Positions 1 through 8,476 of a stretch of 64,000 nt of DNA are shown in pieces. Position 1 is the first letter of the stretch. Each line of letters starts with the position of its first letter. A program made the translations under genes and the position numbers. The notes below the pieces were generated by a model. That model made no database searches, was not told the DNA's origin, and was given only the letters and a program-made list of their open reading frames with translations. This DNA is from an uncultured Bacilli bacterium (GTDB lineage Bacteria; Bacillota_I; Bacilli_A; RF39; UBA660): the NCBI GenBank assembly GCA_949425635.1, contig CASPWD010000008.1, positions 1 through 64,000 on the forward strand, given 5' to 3'.

Positions 1-87
1 TATTGCCTCATCTCTACTATCAAACTTTTTCAATATATCTCTTACTTCTTTAAATACTTCAATAGCATTTTTAACTTCATTATTCAT
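1..87 (-). CDS. Hypothetical protein, N-terminal part (runs off window)
   Basis: A reading frame opens with ATG at 87 and continues through the left window edge. Its first residues read MNNEVKNAIEVFKEVRDILKK. An AAAGGGAGATGAG ribosome-binding stretch sits just upstream. It is too short for the ORF track. The visible part is a charged helix. Function is unknown; it follows the coupling-protein gene in the same direction and is probably part of the transfer operon. Confidence 0.55.
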   Translation of the reverse strand, partial: MNNEVKNAIEVFKEVRDILKKFDSRDEAI

Positions 88-119
88 ATTCTCATCTCCC
101 TTTCAAATTGTAATTTGAA

Positions 120-866
120 TTACGATATAAGTTCTATGTTTACTGCATTGATTTGTGCTGGATTTGAATCTTCAATTAAACCACTAAATGTAACTCTTAC
201 TTTATTGTTTACTACATAATAGTCATTTGTACCATTTGTTGGTCTTGATATTTTCATTGTTACTTTATCCTTCACTTTAAATGATTTACTATCTTTTAAT
301 ACTTCAACAGTTATATAGTTTTCTTCTGCAACAATGATTTTTCCTTCAAAAACATCTTTAGATTCGACAAATGTAATTATTTCTTGATTATTTATAGCAT
401 CTAATATTTTTGCTTCATCATCAATAAATATTTTCTTAATAAACTTTTCTTGTTCTTCTTTACTATTATTTATTAAGCCGACTACTACTTTGTTAGTTAT
501 ATCATCAACATAATTGAATGCAAAATTAGATATATCATTATTATCTTCTAAATAATTAATAATGTAATTATTGATTTCTTTTGCACTAAGTTTTTGTTCT
601 AATTCGTATTTCATAAACCAACTACCCATTTTAACACCAATATTATTTTCATAAGGTTCATTCGGAGATACTCCAACATATCTAATAACTTTATACCCCA
701 ATCCCCAATAAGTTACTTTACTACCATCATCACTAACTATTTTAATACAATACTTTGGTTCGTGTCCTGTTGTTACTCTGCCACTATCTGCATAATTCGT
801 TATAATTCCCATCACAATAAGTCCTATCAAAACAATTCCTACACTAATACATATTTTCTTTTTCAT
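120..866 (-). CDS. Hypothetical membrane-anchored ICE protein
   Basis: About 248 residues. The protein has an N-terminal hydrophobic segment (roughly residues 3-25) after a KKK start, so it is probably anchored in the membrane with its bulk outside the cell. The remainder is beta-rich and charged, without a motif I recognise. The ATG at 866 is preferred over the TTG of the track because GAGGAG lies seven bases before it. It follows the coupling-protein gene with a gap of about 80 bases and may be an accessory of the transfer machinery. Function unknown. Confidence 0.6.
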   Translation of the reverse strand: MKKKICISVGIVLIGLIVMGIITNYADSGRVTTGHEPKYCIKIVSDDGSKVTYWGLGYKVIRYVGVSPNEPYENNIGVKMGSWFMKYELEQKLSAKEINNYIINYLEDNNDISNFAFNYVDDITNKVVVGLINNSKEEQEKFIKKIFIDDEAKILDAINNQEIITFVESKDVFEGKIIVAEENYITVEVLKDSKSFKVKDKVTMKISRPTNGTNDYYVVNNKVRVTFSGLIEDSNPAQINAVNIELIS

Positions 867-943
867 AATCAATCTCCTCTACAAATTACTATTTCTGCAC
901 AACTTTATATTAAATATTATAGCATATTTTTACCATTATTTCA

Positions 944-2908
944 TTAATTGTTATTCAACAAAATCTCAATTTTTGAATTTCTATTTTTTCGATTTATTTT
1001 TTCTTTACTTGATATAGCATTATATGTAAAACTATATTTTTCAGTTAAAGTTTGTAAACCTGCTATATCACTTGTTGATAATGGTGGAGCTAAATAAACA
1101 TCTGCTTGTAAATTATCTATATTATATTCTATGTTAAAATCCACTTTACCAAAAATATTTAATACTTCATTTGCAATATTTTCTAATAACTTTCGATTTT
1201 CCTCTAAACTAGAACTATTTTCAATTTTTTGTGGTACTACATTTTGTTTATTATTTTCTACAATTAACTGATCTACTGTGAAATAAGTATCTATTAATCT
1301 TTCTAAAGGTCTTTTTTCTCTAGTAATACACCCTTTTTGATAACAACTAAACTTATCATATGTAACTGTATCTCTAAAAATAGGATGTCCTATTGTTGGA
1401 AAGATAATAGTTTTAAAATGCAATTGCTTTATCTCATCAGCAGTCAATAATCTTCTTGAAATTAAACTTGTTCCTTTACTACCATTATTATTAGTAAAAC
1501 TCATTGAATAATTTAATGATGTAGTCATCACCCCATGATTTCCTATGCGAACGCTAACAGCTTCTGCAGTTTCCTGTGTATTCGTTTTAAGGTACGCAAG
1601 ACCACAGTTGTCTTGAATAATTTGACTAACTTCTTTTCCATATAAATTATCAAGTTGCTGCAAACTTTGTAAATAGTAATTATAATATAAACCTCTACTT
1701 CGCCCTACACTAGTCATTGAAATTATATCATTTAATGGAGGCGTATTCCCAAATTCATCAAGTAAAAACACCAAATCATAAGGTAATTTCTTATTTTCTT
1801 GGTCATTACATAGCATAACTAATGTTTTATACATTAAAGATACAATAATGGAAACAAGAGAATAATATATTTTTGACTCATCTGGAATACAACAATATAG
1901 TACAGTAGGTTTCTTTCCTAAATCATCTAATTCAAAATCTGAATCAGATGTTATGTTTTCTACATTAACATCATCATATAATGACATTCTCTCATTAAAG
2001 GTAGATGTGATAGAACGATATGTTGTATCAGATATATTTAATAATGGTAATAACTTATCCCTACTTTTCATATCATAAGTTTTTGATTCCATATACTTTT
2101 TTAATTTTTTATTATTTGTATCAGTCATAGAACTATTTTGGAATTTTTTAATAGATGTTAAAGTGATTTGTTCTCTTCGTACTTTGCCATTTACATATTC
2201 TTCAAAGAATAAAAAAATAATACCATATAATAAATCACAGGAACTATTATTCCAAAACTTTTCTTTGGCAGTATCATCATTCATAATCATAGTAGATAAA
2301 TCATTTACAAGTTGATTACTTTGAGCAAAATGAACAATAGATTTATTTTTATAATCCATAGATTTCTTATTATCAGTTTCTTCTTTACTTAATTTTAAAT
2401 ATTTATCATATAACTCATATTCTCTTAAAGCAGGTTCTAATAAATTATTGTGATTAGAAAATTCTGGATTTCTAAAATCTAAAGTCAAAACATCATAACC
2501 ATTATTTTTAAACATTTGACTAGTTGTTTGAAATATCTCTCCTTTTGGATCTGTGATAAAAACACTTTTTTTCTTTTCAGCAGTAGCAATGAAAGCACAA
2601 GATACAATCACTGATGTTACAGACTTTCCACTACCAGTACTTCCCAAATGAATCCAATGGGGTGTTTGATTATCAAACCATACTTTTTTATTATCTTTAC
2701 TATAATAGATAGGAAAACCACTCTCTTTAATGTGTGCAACATTTTCCTCACGAAAATTTTTTTTGATTTCTTGTTTAGTTGCCCATCTTGCAGAACCATG
2801 TTCATTATTATCTTTTATCTTTTGGCGAGTAAAAAGAGGTTCAACAAAATATAAGAAAATTAGTATTAAGGAAACAATTACTAAAATCATTATATATGGT
2901 AAAGGCAT
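944..2908 (-). CDS. Type IV coupling protein (VirD4/TraG family)
   Basis: This 654-residue ATPase should deliver the relaxase-DNA complex to the conjugation channel. The N-terminus has one clear membrane segment (residues 5-25, MILVIVSLILIFLYFVEP). Next comes the usual N-terminal TraG stretch (GSARWATKQEI). A Walker A motif GSTGSGKSVT is near residue 95, and a Walker B-like LVFLLDEFGN is near residue 395, followed by MTSVGRSRG, typical of the family. Length is normal for TraG-type proteins of Gram-positive ICEs. Its ATG is two bases past the stop of the upstream gene, which ends in the GAACAGGAAAGATAA junction that doubles as ribosome-binding site. Confidence 0.93.
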   Translation of the reverse strand: MPLPYIMILVIVSLILIFLYFVEPLFTRQKIKDNNEHGSARWATKQEIKKNFREENVAHIKESGFPIYYSKDNKKVWFDNQTPHWIHLGSTGSGKSVTSVIVSCAFIATAEKKKSVFITDPKGEIFQTTSQMFKNNGYDVLTLDFRNPEFSNHNNLLEPALREYELYDKYLKLSKEETDNKKSMDYKNKSIVHFAQSNQLVNDLSTMIMNDDTAKEKFWNNSSCDLLYGIIFLFFEEYVNGKVRREQITLTSIKKFQNSSMTDTNNKKLKKYMESKTYDMKSRDKLLPLLNISDTTYRSITSTFNERMSLYDDVNVENITSDSDFELDDLGKKPTVLYCCIPDESKIYYSLVSIIVSLMYKTLVMLCNDQENKKLPYDLVFLLDEFGNTPPLNDIISMTSVGRSRGLYYNYYLQSLQQLDNLYGKEVSQIIQDNCGLAYLKTNTQETAEAVSVRIGNHGVMTTSLNYSMSFTNNNGSKGTSLISRRLLTADEIKQLHFKTIIFPTIGHPIFRDTVTYDKFSCYQKGCITREKRPLERLIDTYFTVDQLIVENNKQNVVPQKIENSSSLEENRKLLENIANEVLNIFGKVDFNIEYNIDNLQADVYLAPPLSTSDIAGLQTLTEKYSFTYNAISSKEKINRKNRNSKIEILLNNN

Positions 2909-2910
2909 AA

Positions 2911-3510
2911 TTATCTTTCCTGTTCATCTTTTGAGTTTTTTTCTTTATCATACTCTAAAGAAGCATCATACTGTAAGCTACTTATTTCCCCTTGACTAAG
3001 ACCAGATGTTTTCTTTAATTCCTCTAACTTTTCATAAGGAATAACACCTCTCCATGCTGATTTATAAGCACTCTTCATATTCTCTACCAAATTATGATAT
3101 TCTTCTACTGTATATGTACCTGAAAGCGTTGTAACTGTTGATTCCATAGTTTCTTTATAACCTTCATGTTTTTCTAAAAAAGATTCTACTCCTTCCATGT
3201 CATATTCCTTTAATTTTTCTAAATCTACATTTACTACTTGGTATTTAATATTACCATATTCTTTAATTTCTAAAGTTTTACTGATTATCCCTCTATCTAA
3301 TAACAAATATTTAACTCCATTTGAAATATGATTAGAAAGTAATATTTGATTATCATCTTTAAGTTCAACAAGAGGTTGATTCACAGTAATATCTTCTACA
3401 TATTCATCATTATCTTTACAAACTGTAATTGCTAATCTATTACTATTATAATAACTACCTACTTGTAAATAATATTTTTCATGAAATTCTTCATCAAACA
3501 CTTTTTTCAT
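2911..3510 (-). CDS. Hypothetical ICE protein ending in DEQER
   Basis: A 199-residue soluble protein. The first 100 residues look like a beta-rich domain (LAITVCKDNDEYVEDITVN), possibly like the DUF4313-type proteins found in ICE transfer operons, but I cannot confirm that. The C-terminal half is helical and charged and ends in DEQER. Its last codons provide the Shine-Dalgarno sequence for the coupling-protein gene, so the two are probably translationally coupled. It overlaps the preceding gene by 17 bases. Function unknown. Confidence 0.6.
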   Translation of the reverse strand: MKKVFDEEFHEKYYLQVGSYYNSNRLAITVCKDNDEYVEDITVNQPLVELKDDNQILLSNHISNGVKYLLLDRGIISKTLEIKEYGNIKYQVVNVDLEKLKEYDMEGVESFLEKHEGYKETMESTVTTLSGTYTVEEYHNLVENMKSAYKSAWRGVIPYEKLEELKKTSGLSQGEISSLQYDASLEYDKEKNSKDEQER

Positions 3511-3754
3511 TTTTATCTTCTTGCTCCTTTACTAAATTTTCTAAAAATTCATTTTCATTTTTTAATATGGTTATATATAAATGTGCCATGTCTTTTTCTA
3601 TTTTATTTTTTGTATTCTTCATTTTTGTTTCATATTTACTAATACTTTTTAAATTTTCTTTAATATGTAAATTAATTAAAAGAACTATTTCAGTATATTT
3701 AGTTACTGTCTTTTGCATATTAGAGAACTCTACATTTAATTTTGAAAAATCCAT
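3494..3754 (-). CDS. Small coiled-coil hypothetical protein
   Basis: About 86 residues, helical and charged throughout (long stretches rich in K, E, N). The ATG at 3754 is preferred to the GTG start of the track because AGGTAGGTG precedes it at a proper distance. It is tightly packed between two other small ICE genes, overlapping the downstream one. No family recognised. Confidence 0.55.
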   Translation of the reverse strand: MDFSKLNVEFSNMQKTVTKYTEIVLLINLHIKENLKSISKYETKMKNTKNKIEKDMAHLYITILKNENEFLENLVKEQEDKNEKSV

Positions 3755-3763
3755 TATAATCAC

Positions 3764-4093
3764 CTACCTTTCTTTATTTTCAATCAGTAAATCTATATTA
3801 TTTTCTTCTAAAGCATCATATAAATCTTCTTTATCGAAATTTTGTAATTGTCTTAAAGTAAACTTATCATTTAAAAAGTTTATAGAAATGAAATTGGTCA
3901 TTTGTACCAAATCGTAATTGTAGTATTCATCATGAAATTCCATGATAAATTCTCTCAAAGAATCAATAGTAACATCTGTTAAACTTATTTCTTTAGATTT
4001 TGCATTGTCATATATTTCCCTATATATGATAAAACCTTCAAGAAAAGATTTATCTTCTGCTGACAACATATTATATCTTTCTAACATTTTCAT
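3764..4093 (-). CDS. Hypothetical acidic ICE protein
   Basis: About 109 residues when started at ATG 4093, where GGAGGG lies eight bases upstream inside the end of the preceding small ORF. The ORF-track start at 4114 has a weaker site. The protein is acidic and helical (YNMLSAEDKSFLEGFI, then LREFIMEFHDEYYNYDLV). No membrane segment. It belongs to a run of tightly tiled small genes between the DpnD/PcfM-like gene and the coupling-protein gene. Function unknown. Confidence 0.6.
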   Translation of the reverse strand: MKMLERYNMLSAEDKSFLEGFIIYREIYDNAKSKEISLTDVTIDSLREFIMEFHDEYYNYDLVQMTNFISINFLNDKFTLRQLQNFDKEDLYDALEENNIDLLIENKER

Positions 4094-4094
4094 T

Positions 4095-4226
4095 TTATTT
4101 TCCCTCCAATTCATATATCCTTTTGCGATAAACTAATATTTCTTTTATCAATTTATCATTTTTATAAATTCTATACCTATGTCCCCAAAAATTAATCCAT
4201 AGTCTTTTGAACTTTTTCATATTCAT
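4095..4226 (-). CDS. 43-residue basic hypothetical protein
   Basis: Missing from the ORF track because of length. It begins MNMKKFKRLWINFWGHRYR and ends KRIYELEGK; it is strongly basic and aromatic. The stop at 4095 is one base before the ATG of the next gene, and its last codons (GAG GGA AAA) form that gene's ribosome-binding site, which supports real translation. It overlaps the end of the 43-residue membrane ORF upstream in another frame. Confidence 0.5.
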   Translation of the reverse strand: MNMKKFKRLWINFWGHRYRIYKNDKLIKEILVYRKRIYELEGK

Positions 4227-4323
4227 ATTTCTCTTCTTCTCTTGAAATTCTACTTGATACTACACAAGCAGACCATAAAAAAATCACTAGTAGCATTACT
4301 AATGATATAAAAAAAATCATCAT
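4192..4323 (-). CDS. 43-residue single-span membrane protein
   Basis: Missing from the ORF track because of length. It starts MMIFFISLVMLLVIFLWSAC, a single hydrophobic segment, followed by a short charged tail (SREEEKYEYEKVQKTMD). An AAGGAGAAATAATT ribosome-binding site formed by the end of the preceding gene lies directly before it. Tight tiling with its neighbours supports it as a real gene. Function unknown. Confidence 0.55.
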   Translation of the reverse strand: MMIFFISLVMLLVIFLWSACVVSSRISREEEKYEYEKVQKTMD

Positions 4324-4325
4324 AA

Positions 4326-4724
4326 TTATTTCTCCTTCTCTTCACTTTGTCTTTCCTTCATTTCTTTAGACATTTTAATTCTATTTTTATAATTTTCTTT
4401 TTCAAACGCTGTAAAAGCTTCAGAAAGTGCTGTTTTTAATTCTTCAACATCTTTGCAACTATGTTCAGAATCAATTAAATCTCCAGATTTTACTTTTACT
4501 TTATTATCTTTTTTAGAATAATCTATATCCATACTAAAATCTTCTTGAAATCTTGGATAAGGATATTCTTTAAAATCAGTTGATTCTTTATCATTGTAGT
4601 CTAGTTCTACTTCATCATTGTTATACATTTCTTCAGCAATAAATAGTGCTTCATCAATATCTTCTGCATCTACTTCGATAACCCTACTTAAAGTTTCTAC
4701 TATTTCTACATTAAACTTTGCCAT
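4326..4724 (-). CDS. DpnD/PcfM-like protein
   Basis: About 132 residues. The N-terminus MAKFNVEIVETLSRVIEV, followed by an acidic VDAEDIDEALFIAEEMY stretch, matches the small DpnD/PcfM-type proteins common in Gram-positive conjugative elements. Their exact role is not established. The ATG at 4724 is chosen over the longer track start because AAAGGAGGAACTT precedes it and because the longer start lies in terminator sequence. The C-terminal half is charged and helical. It is the first gene after the relaxase terminator. Confidence 0.7.
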   Translation of the reverse strand: MAKFNVEIVETLSRVIEVDAEDIDEALFIAEEMYNNDEVELDYNDKESTDFKEYPYPRFQEDFSMDIDYSKKDNKVKVKSGDLIDSEHSCKDVEELKTALSEAFTAFEKENYKNRIKMSKEMKERQSEEKEK

Positions 4725-4742
4725 AAGTTCCTCCTTTCCTCC

Positions 4743-4774
4743 AAATAAAAAGAACAACTAAAATAAAGTTGCTC
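4743..4774 (-). terminator. Intrinsic terminator after relaxase gene
   Basis: On the minus strand GAGCAACT - 7-base loop - AGTTGTTC is followed by a run of T. It begins just after the relaxase stop codon. Only about 20 bases separate its T-run from the ATG of the next gene, so no separate promoter fits between them. Confidence 0.8.
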
Positions 4775-4776
4775 GA

Positions 4777-6135
4777 CTATTTTTCACTTGAATAATTAAA
4801 TAATTTACTAAATTCTTGCGATGCTTTTTCCATCTCATAATTGATATTTTTAATTGCTTTTTCCATTCTATATTTACTAGGAAATTTTAACATACTATTA
4901 TTACCTTTAAAATAATTGTCTAGTACTTGCTTTCTTCTTTCTTTATCAATTCTATTTTCTTTTTTAGAATTTTGATAAGCAATTTCTTGGATTAAATCTT
5001 CTATAGTAATATGATCCAAATTATTTTTATTTTTTACAATAGATGAAATATGATTGTATTTATATAAAGCATGGTTAACAATAGAGTTCAAAATATAATT
5101 ATCAATATATTCTTCCTTTTTATTAACAATACTATTATTTTTGATATTACTTTCAATATTATTTTCATTATCAAGTTTTTCAAAATATTTATTTAGTTTA
5201 TCTAAATCTTCTTTTATTTCTTTTCTACAATCACATAAAAGAGATGTATCATCATTTAAAAGATATTTCTTTATTTCTTTAGTTAGTGATTTAATTTCTT
5301 TTCCTAATTCATTATTCTTTATAGAGTTATATTTGATTTTATTAGAACTTTGATTATTGATACTACGATATTCTTTTACAAGTTCTCCTAATTTCATAAT
5401 CTTTTCCTCTATAAATATTTCTTCTACATTTTTAAGAATGAAATTCTTTTCACTAGGATTAAAATAAGATTTTAAATAATCAATATCTTCATTTGTTTTC
5501 TTTAATAATGGTGTATAATATTTTTCCCTTTCAATAGAAAGTTCTATAAGTCTTTTCAAATACCTTTGTTCATCTATTGTAATTTTCCCTTTTCTTCGAT
5601 AATTAACCTTTTTATCACAATAAAGATAATTGGGCTTCTTTTCTATAAAGGAGATATGTATATGAGGATGTTTTTTATTTGTATGAATGGAAAATACATA
5701 ACTCATATTTTTAATATCTTTAAAACCACAATATTTCAAAAATTGAGGCATTATTTCTTTTGCCATCTTTTGTTCTAAATCATGGATAGAAATATTTTCA
5801 GTAAGGTATTCTGGTTTAAAACTAATAATACCTTTCCATAAATTAGATTTTTCAATATACTTTTTATAATCTTCTTTAACTCTTTTTATATCCTGCTTTG
5901 TTGCATATTTTCCATTTTCTAAAACAAGGTTAACATTTTCTCCTCTAGTATGTCCCATGTAGTATTCAAACATTCCAACTACTTTCTTTTTAGCATTAGA
6001 AAAATAATCAATCATATCATCAACATCTTTTAACCTATCTTCTTTATAATTTAAAGAATTATTTTTGTTATCAATACAATTAAGTGCCAAACAATATTTA
6101 CTTTTAAAAATAACATTAGGACTTTTTTTATTCAT
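4777..6135 (-). CDS. Conjugative relaxase (MobP/MobL-like)
   Basis: A 452-residue DNA-nicking protein that should cut and pilot the ICE strand at oriT. The histidine triad is visible as HTNKKHPHIH at residues 151-160 (H-x4-H-x-H-x-H), and the N-terminal part (FEYYMGHTRGENVNLVLENG, then LWKGIISFKPEYL) follows the pattern of MobP-type relaxases of Bacillota. The C-terminal 250 residues are helical and coiled-coil, probably for partner binding. It overlaps the upstream RHH-type gene by eight bases, so the relaxase and its accessory protein are coupled. A terminator follows directly. Confidence 0.85.
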   Translation of the reverse strand: MNKKSPNVIFKSKYCLALNCIDNKNNSLNYKEDRLKDVDDMIDYFSNAKKKVVGMFEYYMGHTRGENVNLVLENGKYATKQDIKRVKEDYKKYIEKSNLWKGIISFKPEYLTENISIHDLEQKMAKEIMPQFLKYCGFKDIKNMSYVFSIHTNKKHPHIHISFIEKKPNYLYCDKKVNYRRKGKITIDEQRYLKRLIELSIEREKYYTPLLKKTNEDIDYLKSYFNPSEKNFILKNVEEIFIEEKIMKLGELVKEYRSINNQSSNKIKYNSIKNNELGKEIKSLTKEIKKYLLNDDTSLLCDCRKEIKEDLDKLNKYFEKLDNENNIESNIKNNSIVNKKEEYIDNYILNSIVNHALYKYNHISSIVKNKNNLDHITIEDLIQEIAYQNSKKENRIDKERRKQVLDNYFKGNNSMLKFPSKYRMEKAIKNINYEMEKASQEFSKLFNYSSEK

Positions 6136-6457
6136 GATAATTTTTATTCTTTCCTAAAATCTCATTTAAACATTTATCATCTTTTATATCAGCATTTGAT
6201 AAATACCCATGATTAGCAAAATGTTGTGATGATATATTAAAATGTAAATACTGTCTTTTAGATATAGTTTCAATTTGTTTGGAAATTATATCTAATCTTT
6301 CATCTAATTCTTTTAAGAAATTTATTTCTTTAGGTTGATCCATAAACTGTTTTAATATGGAAGCAATAATTTTATTGATAGATGTTTTATTTTCTGTTGC
6401 AGTTAAATTAAGTCTATCATACATATAATCTTCAATTCTTATAGTTAATTTTTTCAT
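6128..6457 (-). CDS. Ribbon-helix-helix mobilization accessory protein
   Basis: 109 residues. The start MKKLTIRIEDYMYDRLNLTA, followed by ENKTSINKIIASILKQF, is a ribbon-helix-helix (MobC/relaxosome-type) DNA-binding fold: one beta strand and two helices. The rest is a helix with an FLKELDERLDIISKQIETIS coiled coil, expected to dimerise or contact the relaxase. The gene overlaps the relaxase start, which supports a relaxosome role at oriT. Confidence 0.75.
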   Translation of the reverse strand: MKKLTIRIEDYMYDRLNLTATENKTSINKIIASILKQFMDQPKEINFLKELDERLDIISKQIETISKRQYLHFNISSQHFANHGYLSNADIKDDKCLNEILGKNKNYHE

Positions 6458-6467
6458 AAAACACCTT

Positions 6468-6881
6468 TTATTTTAATGATACTGGAAAAATATTTATCTC
6501 ACTATCATTTATTTGTAATAAAAAGTATTTAGAGCAATCGTTTAATTTTTTTTGATTAACTGATTCTATATTTTTACGATTAGATGAGTATGTATATTTA
6601 TTTTTTGCAACAAAATATTCATCTCCATACATTTTATACTTTTTTATCCAAGAACACAATCTTTTTTGTGGAGTTCTTTCATCAAGTATATTCATATCAA
6701 AACCTGCACTCTCAAAAATTTGTCTAGCAGTTTTCTCTGGATGAGATAATTTTTCATAAATCGCCCAAAGTTTAAATTCTTTTTTATATACAATTTGGCT
6801 TTTATTTTTAATGGATAAAACATTACCACTTTGGAATAATCTTTTTATTTCTTCATCAGTATATACTCGTATTCTACTCAT
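6468..6881 (-). CDS. Helix-turn-helix protein of the mobilization operon
   Basis: 137 residues. The N-terminal half (KLWAIYEKLSHPEKTARQIFESAGF, then RLCSWIKKYKMYG) has the layout of the helix-turn-helix found in transposase OrfA-like proteins and in some ICE mobilization operons. There is no catalytic domain. It sits between two ribbon-helix-helix genes and next to the repeat-containing candidate oriT, so it may bind the oriT repeats or control the relaxase operon. It overlaps the preceding gene by eight bases. Confidence 0.6.
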   Translation of the reverse strand: MSRIRVYTDEEIKRLFQSGNVLSIKNKSQIVYKKEFKLWAIYEKLSHPEKTARQIFESAGFDMNILDERTPQKRLCSWIKKYKMYGDEYFVAKNKYTYSSNRKNIESVNQKKLNDCSKYFLLQINDSEINIFPVSLK

Positions 6882-7083
6882 TATTTACCACCTCGCTTTT
6901 AAGTTTCTTATTTTGTTCTTCATAATACTTATCAAATTTTTCTATATAAGTTCCATAACCTAATTCAATAATATAAATTAACATTTTATTAAAACTTAAA
7001 TTATTTTTTATAGCTAACAACTCTATTCTCGTTTTTAAATTATTATCAATTCTTAAAGTTGTTCTAATTAAACCTCTTATCAT
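6874..7083 (-). CDS. Small ribbon-helix-helix DNA-binding protein
   Basis: 69 residues. MIRGLIRTTLRIDNNLKTRIELLA followed by NNLSFNKMLIYIIELGYG is a typical ribbon-helix-helix unit with a charged tail. A GGAGGTTTT ribosome-binding site precedes it. It is the first gene of the relaxase operon and lies immediately downstream of a 17-base repeat (7109-7125), so it is a good candidate for binding that repeat and for auto-repression or relaxosome assembly. Confidence 0.7.
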   Translation of the reverse strand: MIRGLIRTTLRIDNNLKTRIELLAIKNNLSFNKMLIYIIELGYGTYIEKFDKYYEEQNKKLKSEVVNNE

Positions 7084-7108
7084 AAAACCTCCATTTCTAA
7101 TAATGAAT

Positions 7109-7355
7109 GGTAGCCACTTTCCACATTTTCAATGTGTTTTCTTAATAAAAATATTGCATATTTTTAATGGGCATAAGAGAATCGACACCACAAACTTACT
7201 TTTCCCTTATAAAATAGGTATAAATTATGGTGTCTTACTTTTTTTGCACTTGCAAAAATGACCACTTTTCTTGTGGAAAGTGGCTACCTATATTGTTTTT
7301 TATCTTTTATTTCAATGCTTTTCTATGACCACATATTATGTGGAAAGTGGCTACC
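7109..7355. repeat. Candidate oriT/regulatory region with three 17-bp repeats
   Basis: GGTAGCCACTTTCCACA occurs at 7109-7125 and in inverted orientation at 7272-7288 and 7339-7355. Between the copies lies an inverted repeat GACACCA (7184-7190) / TGGTGTC (7228-7234) and a perfect hairpin TTTTTGCA-CT-TGCAAAAA (7241-7258). The region separates the M23 peptidase gene from the relaxosome operon, the usual place for oriT. The nic site cannot be assigned by eye. Confidence 0.6.
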
Positions 7356-7358
7356 TAC

Positions 7359-8294
7359 CTAATTTAGGGGTTTAAATTGTGCTTCCCCATGATTAAAACT
7401 AGGTGGATTATAACCATTGTTAGGTGTTCTTGATAAAGTAAAATCTATGAATTGCATTCCATCACGCAATGTTCCATTTTCTTCTTGCACTTGATAATGT
7501 AAATGATTCCCTGTTGAATGTCCTGTTGTCCCAACTGATGCAACTTCAGTCCAATGACTTACCTTATCTCCAACTTTTACTTTTGCACTGTTTGGATAAA
7601 GATGAGCGAAAACTACATAATAAGGTTCTGCATAATCTTCATCACATTTTATGGTTATTGTATTACCAATACTATTCCCACTTTGATCGTATGGAATATT
7701 TTGGCTTTGAGTATAATTTACTTTTTCTACTGTTCCACTACAAACTGAATAGACTGGAGTTTGTGCAGGAACTGCTAAATCCCAACCATTATGGACATTA
7801 CTTTCTCCATAAATAATTCGTTGTTCATTAAAAAAACTAGTTACTCTATAGGAAGCAACATCTAATGGAAAATTAAATCTACCTGTACTTACCACCAAAT
7901 AATCTTCATTTTCTTTGATATTAGATTCAATACAAGCACCCATATTTTTTACTCGTAAATCTTCACAAACTGTACTCATTTCTTTAGCAGTTTTTGCTTC
8001 AATATTTTGATTCATGATATAAAGTGTATCAATTGTTAGACCATTATTTTCTAAATAGAAATATAATATTCTTTGCAATGGCACATAACCATTTTTTAAA
8101 TTTCTATTTACTGTTTCTACATAAGCATCTGCATAATCTGCGTTATTGCTTACCTTTTCTTTAGTTAAATTAGTTCCAAAAAAATCTAATAACATAAGAA
8201 TACAAATTAAAATAACCATAAAAAATGATATGGATAAAATGGTACTACCACCAACAATTTTTAAAAAAATATTTTTCTTTTTCTTGCTTTTCAT
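7359..8294 (-). CDS. M23 metallopeptidase of the conjugation apparatus
   Basis: 311 residues. One N-terminal membrane segment (about 18-40), then a spacer, then a LytM/M23 zinc peptidase domain: NVHNGWDLAVPAQTPV supplies the HxxxD pair and GHSTGNHLHYQV the HxH pair. It should be anchored in the membrane and open the cell wall for the conjugation channel, the part played by VirB1-like enzymes. It is the last gene of the type IV secretion operon, starting within the stop of the preceding 60-residue gene. Confidence 0.85.
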   Translation of the reverse strand: MKSKKKKNIFLKIVGGSTILSISFFMVILICILMLLDFFGTNLTKEKVSNNADYADAYVETVNRNLKNGYVPLQRILYFYLENNGLTIDTLYIMNQNIEAKTAKEMSTVCEDLRVKNMGACIESNIKENEDYLVVSTGRFNFPLDVASYRVTSFFNEQRIIYGESNVHNGWDLAVPAQTPVYSVCSGTVEKVNYTQSQNIPYDQSGNSIGNTITIKCDEDYAEPYYVVFAHLYPNSAKVKVGDKVSHWTEVASVGTTGHSTGNHLHYQVQEENGTLRDGMQFIDFTLSRTPNNGYNPPSFNHGEAQFKPLN

Positions 8295-8476
8295 TATTTA
8301 TACTTGTGAAAATTAGAATAAAAAAATCTATTCCCTTTTAAAAGCATTTTTAATAATATATTTCTAGGAATTAAGTCTAATAAAAAATCCATAAATGATT
8401 CGTTTGGATCTTCAAATTCTTCTTGATACATCTTTTTAAATCTATTTTTTAATTGTCTATCTGAAAGTTGTTTCAT
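8294..8476 (-). CDS. 60-residue hypothetical protein of the T4SS operon
   Basis: Short, basic and helical (SDRQLKNRFKKMYQEEFEDP, then FMDFLLDLIPRNILLKML). It overlaps the end of virB4 by four bases and meets the M23 gene start at a single base, so it is embedded in the operon. No family recognised. Confidence 0.6.
   Translation of the reverse strand: MKQLSDRQLKNRFKKMYQEEFEDPNESFMDFLLDLIPRNILLKMLLKGNRFFYSNFHKYK

Noticed and set aside
7241-7258. TTTTTGCA-CT-TGCAAAAA as an intrinsic terminator
   Set aside because: Perfect stem but no T-run on the minus (coding) strand after it; it may instead be part of oriT.
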